Origin: Chryseobacterium sp. IHB B 17019
GTDB taxonomy: Bacteria; Bacteroidota; Bacteroidia; Flavobacteriales; Weeksellaceae
Reading direction: 5' to 3'
Assembly (NCBI RefSeq): GCF_001456155.1
Contig: NZ_CP013293.1
Location: forward strand, 2,046,001-2,110,000
DNA length: 64,000 bases
Below, one piece after another: positions 16,636 to 26,157 of this stretch (positions are counted from its first letter, which is position 1; every line of letters begins with the position of its first letter). The notes under the pieces are model-generated. The model was given only the letters and a program-made list of their open reading frames with translations. It was not told the DNA's origin and searched no databases. The translations under genes were made by a program, and so were the position numbers.

Positions 16636-18024
16636 TTAAATGTGAATCACTTCACCGTAAGCAGCAGCTGCAGCTTCCATAATAGCCTCAGAAACCGTTG
16701 GATGCGGGTGGATTGATTTGATGATTTCGTGACCTGTAGTTTCCAATTTTCTGGCAACAACAGCTTCAGCAACCATATCTGTAACCCCTTCACCAATCAT
16801 GTGGCAACCTAACCATTCACCATATTTAGCATCGAAAATAACTTTGATGAAACCATCCGTATTTCCGTTTGCAGTCGCTTTTCCACTTGCGGAAAGAGGG
16901 AATTTACCCACTTTGATTTCGTAGCCTTTTTCCTTAGCCTGCTTTTCAGTAAGACCAACAGAAGCAACTTCCGGGTGACAGTACGTACATCCAGGGATAT
17001 TTCCATAGTCGATTTTTTCAACATGCATTCCTTTGATTTTCTCAACACAAGTAATCCCTTCCGCAGAAGCAACGTGTGCTAAAGCCTGAGTCGGGATAAT
17101 ATCTCCGATCGCGTAGTAGCCAGGAACTGAAGTTTCGTACCATTCGTTTACTAAAACTCTACCTTTATCTGTCTGAATTCCAACTTCTTCAAGACCAATA
17201 TTCTCGATATTGGCAGCGATCCCAACAGCAGACAATAAAATATCAGCTTCAAGAGTGATGTTTCCTTTCGCAGTTTTTACAGTAGCTTTTACGCCTTCTC
17301 CGCTTGTGTCAACGCTTTCTACAGAAGCGTTTGTCATGATCTCGATACCTGTCTTTTTCAAAGATTTTTCTAAGTGTTTAGAAATTTCTTCGTCTTCTAC
17401 AGGAACGATATTTGGCATAAATTCAACAACAGTTACTTTCGTTCCCATCGTATTATAGAAATCGGCAAACTCCACCCCGATCGCTCCGGAACCTACAACA
17501 ATCATAGATTTTGGCTGCTCAGGAAGAGACAATGCCTGTCTGTATCCGATTACTTTTTTACCATCCTGAGGTAAGTTCGGTAATTCTCTTGAACGAGCTC
17601 CTGTTGCGATAATGATGTGAGTTCCTGTATATTCAGTTACTTTTCCATCTTTATCTGTAACAGAAACTTTTTTATCTTTCTGAACTTTCGCAGTCCCTAA
17701 AATCACATCGATTTTGTTCTTTTTCATCAGGAATTCAATTCCTTTGCTCATTTTGTTGGCAACGCCACGGCTTCTCTGGATTACGTTCGGGAATTCAAAA
17801 CTTGCTTCCACTTTATTCAAACCATAATCTTCAGCATGATTAATATAATGAAAAACCTGAGCGGACTTTAACAAAGCTTTAGTCGGAATACATCCCCAGT
17901 TCAGGCAGATTCCTCCCAAATTTTCTTTCTCGATAATTGCAGTTTTAAAACCCAATTGTGCCGCTCTAATCGCTGTAACATATCCACCAGGACCACTTCC
18001 GATGACAATAATATCGTAGTTCAT
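16636..18024 (-). CDS. lpdA: Dihydrolipoyl dehydrogenase (E3)
   Basis: The frame is open to 18153, but the enzyme starts at the ATG at 18022-18024 (MNYDIIVIGSGPGGY), giving 462 residues. It has the FAD site GSGPGG, the redox-active disulfide GGICLNWGC (motif GGxCxNxGC), the NAD site VVGSGAIGVEFA, the second FAD segment YAIGDI, and the C-terminal HPHPTVSE with the catalytic His-Glu pair. E3 reoxidises dihydrolipoamide in pyruvate, 2-oxoglutarate and branched-chain dehydrogenases and in the glycine cleavage system. It stands alone, as shared E3 genes often do; an E1 component lies at 36996-39428. Confidence 0.96.
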   Translation of the reverse strand: MNYDIIVIGSGPGGYVTAIRAAQLGFKTAIIEKENLGGICLNWGCIPTKALLKSAQVFHYINHAEDYGLNKVEASFEFPNVIQRSRGVANKMSKGIEFLMKKNKIDVILGTAKVQKDKKVSVTDKDGKVTEYTGTHIIIATGARSRELPNLPQDGKKVIGYRQALSLPEQPKSMIVVGSGAIGVEFADFYNTMGTKVTVVEFMPNIVPVEDEEISKHLEKSLKKTGIEIMTNASVESVDTSGEGVKATVKTAKGNITLEADILLSAVGIAANIENIGLEEVGIQTDKGRVLVNEWYETSVPGYYAIGDIIPTQALAHVASAEGITCVEKIKGMHVEKIDYGNIPGCTYCHPEVASVGLTEKQAKEKGYEIKVGKFPLSASGKATANGNTDGFIKVIFDAKYGEWLGCHMIGEGVTDMVAEAVVARKLETTGHEIIKSIHPHPTVSEAIMEAAAAAYGEVIHI

Positions 18025-18132
18025 TAGTTTAAAATTTTTATGCGAATTTAAGGAAAAATATTGGATGAAACACTTTTCTGGTAATTCATCTGAGAATGCA
18101 TGATTATGTGGATTTCGTTCTATTTTAAATAA

Positions 18133-18161
18133 AAAAGAGAACACAAAATGCATTCTCTTTT
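18133..18161 (-). terminator. Intrinsic terminator
   Basis: A 9-bp stem AAAAGAGAA / TTCTCTTTT has its T run on the minus strand. It serves the small secreted protein gene ending at 18241. Confidence 0.7.
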
Positions 18162-18240
18162 AATAGATATTAACTTATTTTAAATATTTCGCAAAACTAA
18201 ACAGATTTGTGAATTTTGATTTTAACAATAATTTTTCATT

Positions 18241-18513
18241 CTATTTAGTAGCTCTAAGCAATTTTTTCTCGTTCTGATATCTTGCATTTAAAGCTTTTAG
18301 CTGATCACTTTTCATTCTTTTGGTTGCCAGCGGATGATTCATGATCATTTTCTTTTCAGTATTGTACTTTTTGTCCAATTCTCGGGCTTTGCTGTTATAC
18401 AATTCGCTCTTCGACGGATGTGGCGGAGCTGGTGGACGAGGCGGATGTTTCTGGGCAAATGCGCTCGTTGATAACACCACTAATAAAATCGTTGATATAA
18501 ATAACTTTTTCAT
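18241..18513 (-). CDS. Small exported proline- and lysine-rich protein
   Basis: A 90-residue protein with a clean signal peptide (STILLVVLSTSAFA-QK). A proline-rich stretch (HPPRPPAPPHPSK) follows, then a charged helix (LDKKYNTEKKMIMNH, ALNARYQNEKKLLRATK). It probably acts in the periplasm or at the surface, but no function can be given. It is monocistronic with its own terminator. Confidence 0.75.
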   Translation of the reverse strand: MKKLFISTILLVVLSTSAFAQKHPPRPPAPPHPSKSELYNSKARELDKKYNTEKKMIMNHPLATKRMKSDQLKALNARYQNEKKLLRATK

Positions 18514-18655
18514 AACATTTACTTTTTTGAATGACTGTTCAGTTTCAACTCATTCTAGTTCAGTGTTAATATTACATATATCATACCAAGATTGGATTTG
18601 CCTTAAACACACAGTTAAACAAGTTTTTTAATATTTTTAATACAATAAATTTAAA

Positions 18656-21313
18656 TCATTCAACCTCAATATTCTGTTTCAAAGGTAAATTTTTAGATGA
18701 ATTTCCGACCATAATTCTGTAAGCTCCTTTTTCTACGATCCAGTTCATCTTCTCATCTAAAAACTGCAATTCTCTTACAGGAACTTCAACTGTAACTTGT
18801 TTGGATTCATTAGGTTTTAAATGTACCTTTTGAAAACCTTTCAACTCAATAATCGGTCTTGAAACTGAAGCCAGCAAATCTTTTACATATAACTGAACAA
18901 CTTCGCTTCCAGCTTTTGAACCTGTATTTCTCACATTTACTTTTGCAATAATGGTGTCATTTTCAGAATATTTGTTTTTATTTAATTGTAAATCAGAAAT
19001 TTCAAAAGTCGTATAACTCAATCCAAAACCAAACGGATACAACGGTTCGCCACTCAAATCATGATAATCATTTCCACGTCCTGTCGGATGATGATTATAC
19101 GTTAAAGGTAATTGCCCTTCTTCAACTGGGAACGTAATTGGTAGTTTTCCTGAAGGATTTTCAGCCCCGAAAAGCACCTTTGCAACCGCATTTCCACCTT
19201 CTTCTCCGGGATACCAAACATCTAAAATTGCTCCGACTTCATCTTTCCAATTTGTAGTTTTTATGGCAGAACCACCGACTAAAACAACTGTTACCGGTTT
19301 ATTTAATTTTGAAACTTCATGAATAAATTGTTCCTGATTTCCAGGCAGACTTAAGGACGAACGGTCCTGAAATTCACCTTCATGAATTCCGGCTGTAACG
19401 ATAATATAATCTACATTTTGAGCTTGTTTTAAAGCATCATTACAATCTTTTTGATAGTCATTTAAGCCATAATTCCATATTAATTCAATATTTGCCTCAC
19501 CCCTATTTTCATGGAATTCAACAACGATATCAGATTTTTGTCCTTTCACAAAATTTATGTCAACCGTTTTCGTTGAATAACTCAGTTTTTCCCAATTGTC
19601 AATCAATAATTTTCCATTTAAATACAATCTGAAGCCATCATTTCCTCTTAAACCAAGTTGATATTTTCCTGAATTTGGAGCTTCCAATTTTCCCGTCCAT
19701 CGAACGCTGTAATTGTCGGGTTGCAGTTTTTCGGGATTTGGGGAATATAATGTCCATTTGAAATTTAATTGTTCGTCCTGTTTTTCAAAAGCTGGATTTC
19801 CTTTTAAATCAGAATTGGAAAAATAATTTCCTTTTAAACCTTTTTGATTTTCAGAAGATAGAAATTCACTTGGAATTGTCGTAAAATTTTTCAAATTCCA
19901 ATCAATTCCTTTTGAATAATTTACTTCAATATCTTTATTTTTAATGAAATTTTTAATTCCATCCAAAATACTTACTTTCTTATTTCCCGGTCCGGAATAA
20001 CCACCTAATCTTGCATCAACAGCATCTGTTCCGACAACCAAAATCTTTTTAATATTTCCCGAAATCGGAAGCGTTTGATTGTTATTTTGAAGCAAAACAA
20101 AAGATTCAATGGCTGTTTTTTCAGCTAAAGGCTTGTGATTTAATTTCTTCAATTCCAAAATAGCTGCATCGGAAACGTAAGGATTTTCAAACAAACCTAG
20201 TTCAAATTTCGCTCTCAACACTCTCGAAACCGCATCATCAATTCTTTCCTGTGAAATTCTTCCATCCAAAAACGGCGGAATAAACAATTTGTAATGCTTA
20301 TATTCTGTCTGGAAAATCACGTCAAGACCTGCATTGATCGCCTGTGCAGAAGCATCATCATAATCTTTTGCCGTAAAATGCAACACATTCGCTCCGCCAA
20401 CCGCACTTGCATCACTGATCACAAAACCTTTGAAATTCCATTCTTTTTTTAATTTTTCTGTCAATAACCACTGATTTGCCGTTGAAGGTCTACCGTCAAG
20501 CAGATTGTATGAAGTCATTACCGACCTGCTTTTGCCTTGTCTAAAGGCTTTTTGAAAAGGAATCAAATGCGTTTCTTCCAAATATCTTTTACTCCAATGA
20601 ATTGGATATGAGTCTCTTCCACCTTCTCCAACATTCGCTAAAAAGTGTTTCGGAGTGGTGATAATTCCCTGATTTTCAAAAGAACTAACGAAATTTACGC
20701 CCATCACGGAAGTCAAAAACGGATCTTCTCCGTAAGTTTCCTCCGTTCTACCCCATCGAACGTCGCTGGCCAAATTGACAACGGGCGTCAAAATCTGACG
20801 AATTCCTCTCAATCTCGATTCCCTTGCAATCGCTGTCGAAACTTCTTTCATCAATTCAGGATTGAAAGTTGCCGACAAACCGATTGCTTGTGGAAAAGCA
20901 GTTGCACCTTCACGCATTAATCCGTGTAAAGCCTCATCAAAAGGGATAATTGGAATTCCCAATCGAGATTCTTCCACAAAATATTTTTGAATCGCATTGA
21001 TTTTTTTGGCTAATCTTTCCGCGTCTTCATTCGCATTATATTTTAATAGTTGTCCCGCTGCTCCGTCTCCGTGATTTCCTGCGCTGACCTGCAATCCAAA
21101 GATTCCGTGTGAATACTGACCTTTCGGAACATTATCCAAATCTCCGGGAATCATGAAGCACTGCCAGAATTTTTCTTCGGGCGTCATTCTTTTCAATAAA
21201 TCCTGTACTCTGGCTTCAACAGGCTGTTTTGGGTCTTTATACAAAGGTTTTTGAGCAGAAATAAAAACCGAACTCAACAATGAAATTCCAATTAATTTTA
21301 ATCTCAATTTCAT
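18656..21313 (-). CDS. GH3 beta-glycosidase with embedded PA14 domain, secreted
   Basis: An 885-residue enzyme with a signal peptide ending at VFISA-QK. The GH3 N-terminal barrel has the KH motif (TTPKHF) and the nucleophile D301 in VISDASA. The GH3 C-terminal sandwich is interrupted by a PA14-like domain at about residues 480-610 (GLKGNYFSNSDLKG, LGLRGNDGFRLYLNGKLLIDNW). A fibronectin-III-like domain closes the protein (FGFGLSYTTFEIS). PA14 insertions in GH3 enzymes usually shape sugar binding. The substrate is not known; beta-glucosidase or beta-xylosidase is most likely. Its ATG overlaps the stop of the fucosidase gene (TAATG), so both are made together. Confidence 0.92.
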   Translation of the reverse strand: MKLRLKLIGISLLSSVFISAQKPLYKDPKQPVEARVQDLLKRMTPEEKFWQCFMIPGDLDNVPKGQYSHGIFGLQVSAGNHGDGAAGQLLKYNANEDAERLAKKINAIQKYFVEESRLGIPIIPFDEALHGLMREGATAFPQAIGLSATFNPELMKEVSTAIARESRLRGIRQILTPVVNLASDVRWGRTEETYGEDPFLTSVMGVNFVSSFENQGIITTPKHFLANVGEGGRDSYPIHWSKRYLEETHLIPFQKAFRQGKSRSVMTSYNLLDGRPSTANQWLLTEKLKKEWNFKGFVISDASAVGGANVLHFTAKDYDDASAQAINAGLDVIFQTEYKHYKLFIPPFLDGRISQERIDDAVSRVLRAKFELGLFENPYVSDAAILELKKLNHKPLAEKTAIESFVLLQNNNQTLPISGNIKKILVVGTDAVDARLGGYSGPGNKKVSILDGIKNFIKNKDIEVNYSKGIDWNLKNFTTIPSEFLSSENQKGLKGNYFSNSDLKGNPAFEKQDEQLNFKWTLYSPNPEKLQPDNYSVRWTGKLEAPNSGKYQLGLRGNDGFRLYLNGKLLIDNWEKLSYSTKTVDINFVKGQKSDIVVEFHENRGEANIELIWNYGLNDYQKDCNDALKQAQNVDYIIVTAGIHEGEFQDRSSLSLPGNQEQFIHEVSKLNKPVTVVLVGGSAIKTTNWKDEVGAILDVWYPGEEGGNAVAKVLFGAENPSGKLPITFPVEEGQLPLTYNHHPTGRGNDYHDLSGEPLYPFGFGLSYTTFEISDLQLNKNKYSENDTIIAKVNVRNTGSKAGSEVVQLYVKDLLASVSRPIIELKGFQKVHLKPNESKQVTVEVPVRELQFLDEKMNWIVEKGAYRIMVGNSSKNLPLKQNIEVE

Positions 21314-22755
21314 TATTGCGTTATTTGAATTACTGTTGAATATTTTAATTGACTTCTCTCTTTTGGTAAATTAATTTCAATTGAATTCCCAGATTTTTTC
21401 CATTGAATTTTACTTGAGATTCCTAAGACTTTTAATGATTTTGGTTTAAAATTGCCAGGAATTATAAAACTTAACGTTGATGGAGCTTGATAATTTGTTT
21501 TTTCATCCAAGTGAAAAATATTAATCGTTTTCCCATTTTTGCTTTGAGTATAATAAAAACTCCCATCGTGATAAGGAGCAATTGCTCTTGTTGCGAAAAC
21601 CGCCGATTGATTATTATCCATCCAGCCCGAAATTTCTTTTAATCTTTCGTAAACCACGGCATCATAGTCCCCGTTTGGCCCGGGAGCGATGTTCATCAGG
21701 TAATTTCCGCCTCTTGAAATGATTTTAATTAACGTTTCAATGATTTTCTGAGACGATTTATAATTGTCATTAGGAACATAAGAAAACGAATCTCCCATTG
21801 TGATGCAACTTTCCCACGGAATCGGAAGCGCATGCTCCGGAACGGCCTGTTCGGGTGTCACATAATTTTCCCATTTTCCAGGAACAGTACGGTCTACGAT
21901 GATAATTCCAGGTTGATTTTTGCGGGCCATTGTCCCGACTTTATCCATATCAATGTCCTGTTCGACCTTGATGGTTCGCTGCCATTCTACCTTTGGATCA
22001 ATTGTATTGAAAGGTCGAACCCAACCTCCATCCAACCAAAGAATATCGATTTTACCGTAGTTTGAAGTGATTTCATTTAATTGATTAAATGTGAATTTCT
22101 TGAAATTTTCCCACCTTTCAGGGTATTTTTTCGGATCATAATTTACATTTCTGTCTTTTGGTGGGAAATACGGCCACCAATAATCATCAGAATGCCAATC
22201 TGGTTTTGAGAAATAGGCTCCGATTTTGAAGCCGTCTTTTCTGAATGTATTGAAAATTTCCTTCGTAACATCCGCTTTCGGATTTTTGGAAAAAGGTGTT
22301 TTTGAGGAAGTAATCTTATAATCAGACTGTTGTGTATCAAACATCGCAAGACCATCGTGATGCTTTGTTGTGAACACCACATATTTCATTCCTGCTTTTT
22401 TCGTTGCATCAGCCCATTTTTGTGGATTAAATTGTGTCGGATTGAAAGTTGTCTGAAGATTTTCGTAATTTTTTACATATTCAGTGTAAGATTTTCCGTA
22501 CTCGGGTTTACGCTGTGTCCAGGATTCGTCTTCAGGACATAAGCTCCAACTTTCAACAATCCCCCACTGGCTGTACGTTCCCCAATGCATAAACAGTCCG
22601 AATTTTAAATCCTGCCAATTCTCAAGATTCTGAATAACAAGCGGATCCGTCGGTTTTTGATAGCCTTCTGAAACATTGTGAGCCTGCGAAAAAAATGTTG
22701 AAGAAAGTAAAAGTGATGACAGGAATATGATTTTAGTTTTTTGTCTGATGAACAT
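21313..22755 (-). CDS. Alpha-L-fucosidase (GH29), secreted
   Basis: A 480-residue GH29 enzyme with a signal peptide (FLSSLLLSSTFFS-QA). Family signatures include KFGLFMHWGTYS, KYVVFTTKHHDG and DILWLDGGW with the likely nucleophile D242. A short C-terminal beta domain follows the barrel. It should release fucose, or a related deoxy sugar, from glycans in the periplasm or outside. It overlaps the GH3 gene by one base (TAATG). The pair probably acts in sequence on one fucosylated glycan, although no SusC/SusD genes are nearby to define a polysaccharide locus. Confidence 0.9.
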   Translation of the reverse strand: MFIRQKTKIIFLSSLLLSSTFFSQAHNVSEGYQKPTDPLVIQNLENWQDLKFGLFMHWGTYSQWGIVESWSLCPEDESWTQRKPEYGKSYTEYVKNYENLQTTFNPTQFNPQKWADATKKAGMKYVVFTTKHHDGLAMFDTQQSDYKITSSKTPFSKNPKADVTKEIFNTFRKDGFKIGAYFSKPDWHSDDYWWPYFPPKDRNVNYDPKKYPERWENFKKFTFNQLNEITSNYGKIDILWLDGGWVRPFNTIDPKVEWQRTIKVEQDIDMDKVGTMARKNQPGIIIVDRTVPGKWENYVTPEQAVPEHALPIPWESCITMGDSFSYVPNDNYKSSQKIIETLIKIISRGGNYLMNIAPGPNGDYDAVVYERLKEISGWMDNNQSAVFATRAIAPYHDGSFYYTQSKNGKTINIFHLDEKTNYQAPSTLSFIIPGNFKPKSLKVLGISSKIQWKKSGNSIEINLPKERSQLKYSTVIQITQ

Positions 22756-22837
22756 TAAGTTTAGTTTTCGCTAATTTAATCATCATTTATTTAACCACAA
22801 AAAGAACAAAAATTTTAGATTGAGAATGAGGTTTAGT

Positions 22838-23731
22838 TTAAGTTAAATTTTTAAATGTAGATTCGATATTTGGATAAGAAAATTCAAATCCACTTTTCAT
22901 TAATTTTTCGGGATAGACATTTCTGCTTTTTAATAGTAATTCTGTTTCTGTTTTTAGAAATATTGAAGCGATTTCCAGTTGCCAAACCGGAGCATTTAAC
23001 CCGAAAGGAGCTTTCATTTGTTGTCTCAATTTTCTCATGAATTCTTCATTAGATAAAGGATTTGGAGCTGTTATATTGATTGCTCCAACAATATTTTCAT
23101 GATTGATAATATATTCAACAGCTTTACAAAAATCATCAATATGAATCCAGCTTACATTTTGATTTCCTCTTCCCTGCTTCCCACCCAGACCTAATATTGT
23201 TATCAATTTTAATTTCGGAAAAGCTCCTCCGTTATTGCCCAAAACGATTGAAGTTCGCAAAGCAACTTTCCGCACATTTTCATTTTTAATAGTAAAAAAT
23301 TCTTTTTCCCAGCTTTTACAGATATTCATTGAAAAATCATCGCCGATAATTCCGTTTTCTTCTGTGTTTAGATGTATTTCTGAATGAACATAAATGGTTG
23401 CTGAGCTTGCATTCAACCAAACTTTTGGCTTATTAATACAGTTATCAACAGCTTGTTGAAGAACTTTTGTGCTTTCAATTCTTGAAGAATAAATTTCTTT
23501 TTTATTTTTCTCAATGTATCTGCAATCAACTGATTTTCCTGTGAGGTTGATTAAAACATCAGCGTTTTCAAGCAAATCTTTCCATTCCCCTAAAGTTTTT
23601 GCATTCCAAAAAATTTCGTTTCTACTTTTTGGATTGCGGGTTAAAATATAAACTTCATTTCCTTTTTTAGTAAAATATTTTTCCAGGTTTTGTCCGAGGA
23701 AACCGGTTCCGGCTGCGATAATTATTTTCAT
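22838..23731 (-). CDS. TIGR01777-type NAD(P)-dependent epimerase/dehydratase
   Basis: The frame opens at 23797 but the enzyme starts at the ATG at 23729-23731 (MKIIIAAGTGFLGQ), giving 297 residues. The upstream extension (MLSLSKH) is translated intergenic repeat. The Rossmann motif GTGFLGQ and later NLTGKSVDCRY, NASSATIY and WIHIDDF place it in the extended SDR/TIGR01777 family, related to SulA-type and YfcH proteins. The substrate is unknown. It is the last gene of a leftward operon headed by the membrane protein at 25453. Confidence 0.85.
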   Translation of the reverse strand: MKIIIAAGTGFLGQNLEKYFTKKGNEVYILTRNPKSRNEIFWNAKTLGEWKDLLENADVLINLTGKSVDCRYIEKNKKEIYSSRIESTKVLQQAVDNCINKPKVWLNASSATIYVHSEIHLNTEENGIIGDDFSMNICKSWEKEFFTIKNENVRKVALRTSIVLGNNGGAFPKLKLITILGLGGKQGRGNQNVSWIHIDDFCKAVEYIINHENIVGAINITAPNPLSNEEFMRKLRQQMKAPFGLNAPVWQLEIASIFLKTETELLLKSRNVYPEKLMKSGFEFSYPNIESTFKNLT

Positions 23732-23773
23732 TTGTTTGGTTTTTTGTTGATTATTGCAAATTGATTGAATGTT

Positions 23774-23800
23774 GAGATGCTTCGACAGGCTCAACATGAG
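23774..23800. repeat. Fragment of an interspersed intergenic repeat
   Basis: The sequence GATGCTTCGACAGGCTCAAC reads in one direction as the familiar MLSLSKH peptide found wherever this Bacteroidota repeat occurs. Only about 27 bases are present, between the SRPBCC remnant and the epimerase gene. Confidence 0.5.
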
Positions 23801-23822
23801 ATTGCGAATACTAACTGTTAAA

Positions 23823-24271
23823 TTAACTTTCTGCGGTTGTTTTAATTAAATTATTTCGCTTCAAGAGAAATCTTATAAGATAATTTTTAAGAAAAAGCTT
23901 ATTAAAAACTTTTCCAATGATTCCAAATGGAGATTCAAATTCCAGAATATCTGTCATTACCGTGTTTTTGCCTTCTTGTGTGAAAGTATGCTGATTTTGA
24001 ATGATTTAAAAGTTCCTTTCAACATAACATCCGTGAACTGGTGTGGCTTTTCCATGCTTACGATTTTTGATGTATGAGTTTGATAAAAACCTAAATGTTT
24101 TGCTCTCCAGGTCACTGTTTCTCCTTCCTCAATTAAGCCTGAAACCCTTCCAGCAATTGCTTTTTCATTGGTTTTTGAAGTTGATTCCTGATGTAAATCA
24201 ATATTTCTTGCTAAGTCGAATACCGTCTTGATATCCGCTTCTATTGTTGTTTTTATAAAAATTTTAGACAT
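23823..24271 (-). pseudogene. SRPBCC family protein, split by a one-base frameshift
   Basis: The first frame starts at the ATG at 24271 and gives a START/SRPBCC-like protein (TTIEADIKTVFDLARNIDLH, WRAKHLGFYQTHTSKI). It then drifts into an unrelated tail and stops at 23957. The other frame continues the family sequence directly (NQHTFTQEGKNTVMTDILEF, ESPFGIIGKVFNKLF) to a stop at 23823. Adding one A to the run of four (23995-23998 on the plus strand) joins them into a normal 149-residue protein. So one base is missing: a true recent pseudogene or a sequencing error. The gene overlaps the DCC gene upstream by 8 bases. The family binds hydrophobic ligands. Confidence 0.8.
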
Positions 24272-25076
24272 AAAGATATATTAACAGGATTAAAACTAAG
24301 GTTCTGTACGTGATCCAGCTTATGGTCGGAAGAAAATTCAATTTCAAAATTCCGCATCTTCTCAAATGCTCTAAAAACATGATGAATACAACGATTCCAA
24401 AATAAATAACTGAAAAAATTGAACTTATATTTAAAAATAATGCAGGGATTAAAAGGAATGTTCCAATCAAAGAAACCGTCATCATATTTCCAAGATAATC
24501 CCAGATTTTTTCTTTTAAATATACTTTTAAAAATATCGTCTGCCATACTATCTGGCCTATGCAAATCATAAATTCTCTAAGAAAATTCTGACTTAAATTC
24601 AAATCTAATTTTGCCGTAAACAAACTCAAAATATAAGATGAAAAAAGTACGACAAACGCAATGTAAGTAAGCCTGTATTTCAAATTAAAATCAGGAACAC
24701 AAGACTGTTCTGTGTAATCTTTTCCTGATGGAATAATCTGTTTCCGGTTATAAGAAACAAAAGAATACAGCTTTTTGAAAAACCAATACAGAGGTTGAAT
24801 TCTGGCAACTTTCTCCAACAATGGAAAGGAATTCCCGATAATCAAAAGCAGGCTGTCCACCCCATAAATAACTTGATTTTTAGCATGATCCACCAATGCA
24901 ATTTCGTTTTTTGCCCGGTTGAAATTTATAAGGTTTTTATTCTTAAAACTCAGTTCCGTAAAGGCTTCTCTCCCATTTTCTTCCAACATTCCGGATTTTA
25001 TAAAACCCTTAGAATAGATGTTGCACATTGGGCATTCGTTGTCGTAGATGAGGGTGTGGTTTTTGAGGGTTTTCAT
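24264..25076 (-). CDS. DCC-type thiol-disulfide oxidoreductase with membrane domain
   Basis: A 270-residue protein. The N-terminal domain of about 130 residues is of the DCC/DUF393 family, with the thioredoxin-like motif YDNECPMC (C15 and C18). The rest is membrane-embedded, with about four helices (IAFVVLFSSYILSLF, LIGTFLLIPALFL, VIYFGIVVFIMFL, LVLILLIYLYV). It probably carries out thiol-disulfide exchange at the inner membrane. The start overlaps the end of the membrane-protein gene by 4 bases (ATGA type), and its end overlaps the SRPBCC gene. SRPBCC, TIGR01777 and DUF393 proteins are often neighbours in Bacteroidota. Confidence 0.85.
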   Translation of the reverse strand: MKTLKNHTLIYDNECPMCNIYSKGFIKSGMLEENGREAFTELSFKNKNLINFNRAKNEIALVDHAKNQVIYGVDSLLLIIGNSFPLLEKVARIQPLYWFFKKLYSFVSYNRKQIIPSGKDYTEQSCVPDFNLKYRLTYIAFVVLFSSYILSLFTAKLDLNLSQNFLREFMICIGQIVWQTIFLKVYLKEKIWDYLGNMMTVSLIGTFLLIPALFLNISSIFSVIYFGIVVFIMFLEHLRRCGILKLNFLPTISWITYRTLVLILLIYLYV

Positions 25077-25453
25077 TTGTTTATTTTTAAAGATTTGTAA
25101 GTTTTATAATTATCATAAACAAATATTAGCGCCATAAATGGACTATAATACAATGCTAACATTGGAATCACAATTAGAAAAGACATAAATTGCATTTCTG
25201 CAAAAATTATCATTCCTATTAAAGAAAGATAAATTGGTATAATAAAAAATCCATAAATTTTAAATAATAAAGATTTTTTATATTCGTAAGAACATCTTAT
25301 TAAATAACTCACTGATTGAGAAACTCCCACTCCAAAATAAAAAAGCCAAATCATTTTTTCGTTTCCTACAATAAATGCAATTAAAACAATCATTGAAATA
25401 ATCACAAAAATCGTCACTTGAAAATAAAAGTCATTTTTAGCAAAATTTTCCAT
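25073..25453 (-). CDS. Four-helix membrane protein of unknown function
   Basis: A 126-residue protein with about four membrane segments (FQVTIFVIISMIVLIAFIV, MIWLFYFGVGVSQSVSYLI, IYGFFIIPIYLSLIGMIIF, FLIVIPMLALYYSPFMALI). No motif is recognised. It is the first gene of the operon downstream of the GbsR-like regulator and overlaps the DCC gene by 4 bases. A palindromic operator lies about 95 bases before its start. Confidence 0.75.
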   Translation of the reverse strand: MENFAKNDFYFQVTIFVIISMIVLIAFIVGNEKMIWLFYFGVGVSQSVSYLIRCSYEYKKSLLFKIYGFFIIPIYLSLIGMIIFAEMQFMSFLIVIPMLALYYSPFMALIFVYDNYKTYKSLKINK

Positions 25454-25547
25454 AGCAATAAATTTTAAAAGTTTATTCTTTTAGTTTTTCCTCCGAAATA
25501 AAAAATCAGAAATAAATGAATGATTAAATTTTTCATAATTATTATAT

Positions 25548-25565
25548 TTTCAATAATTTTTGAAA
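25548..25565. promoter_or_regulatory. Palindromic operator 2, upstream of the membrane protein operon
   Basis: TTTCAA, six bases, TTGAAA. Together with its right flank it is nearly identical to the operator in front of the regulator gene (see 26149-26172), with one mismatch over about 26 bases. It lies between the regulator's end and the operon's first gene. Confidence 0.6.
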
Positions 25566-25599
25566 GTTTATTTGAAATAAAAAAGGATTTTCAAGTCCT

Positions 25600-26103
25600 T
25601 TATTTTAATAAGTTGGTTATTTTACCGACCAGCCAGTGATCATCACTCTTTATCGCCAGATCCATAATATTGTTGATTTTTCCTGTGACAGAGCTGAAAT
25701 CGTCCATTAATTTTATAAATTCTTTGGCCTCGTCAGAATCTTTATCTTCAATATTTTTTAATTCTTCAAGGAAAGAAATTACCGGCTCAATCTCTCTTTT
25801 CCTGCGTTCTTTGGTAATCTGTTTGAATAAATACCACACATCTTTTTCAGCTACAAAATATTCTTTTCTCTCCCCTTTTACGAATTCTTTTTTTACAATC
25901 CCCCAATCCATCAGCGCGCGCAAATTCATATTGGCATTTCCTCTTGAAATTTCCAGCTGCTCCATCACCTCATCCGTAGAAAGCGGCTTGCCACTCACCA
26001 AAAGCAATGCATGAACCTGCGCCATCGTACGATTGATCCCCCAATTGGTAGCAAATGTTCCCCAGGTCTGAATGTATTTTTCTTTTGCTTCTGAAAGTTT
26101 CAT
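25600..26103 (-). CDS. GbsR/MarR family transcriptional regulator
   Basis: The frame opens at 26130, but the ATG at 26101-26103 (MKLSEAKEKYIQTWG) is preferred, giving 167 residues. The winged helix-turn-helix covers about residues 20-95 (NRTMAQVHALLLVSGKPL, EQLEISRGNANMNLRALMDW). Helical C-terminal segments probably mediate dimerisation. The GbsR family is best known from choline/glycine-betaine control; here it more likely represses itself and the next operon, since matching palindromes lie upstream of both. No ligand can be assigned. Confidence 0.88.
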   Translation of the reverse strand: MKLSEAKEKYIQTWGTFATNWGINRTMAQVHALLLVSGKPLSTDEVMEQLEISRGNANMNLRALMDWGIVKKEFVKGERKEYFVAEKDVWYLFKQITKERRKREIEPVISFLEELKNIEDKDSDEAKEFIKLMDDFSSVTGKINNIMDLAIKSDDHWLVGKITNLLK

Positions 26104-26127
26104 TTTATCTTCTTTTAATTTCTTATA

Positions 26128-26157
26128 CAAATGTAATCATAATTTTTGAACTTTCAA
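26128..26157 (-). promoter_or_regulatory. Promoter of the GbsR-like gene
   Basis: On the minus strand TACATTTG (26128-26135) is an exact -7 element. TTG (26155-26157), about 19 bases upstream, is the -33 element. The -33 element lies inside the palindrome 26149-26172, which is the layout expected for autorepression. Confidence 0.65.

Noticed and set aside
23732..23797. N-terminal extension of the epimerase (MLSLSKH)
   Set aside because: It is translation of an intergenic repeat; the Rossmann motif begins at the ATG at 23731.
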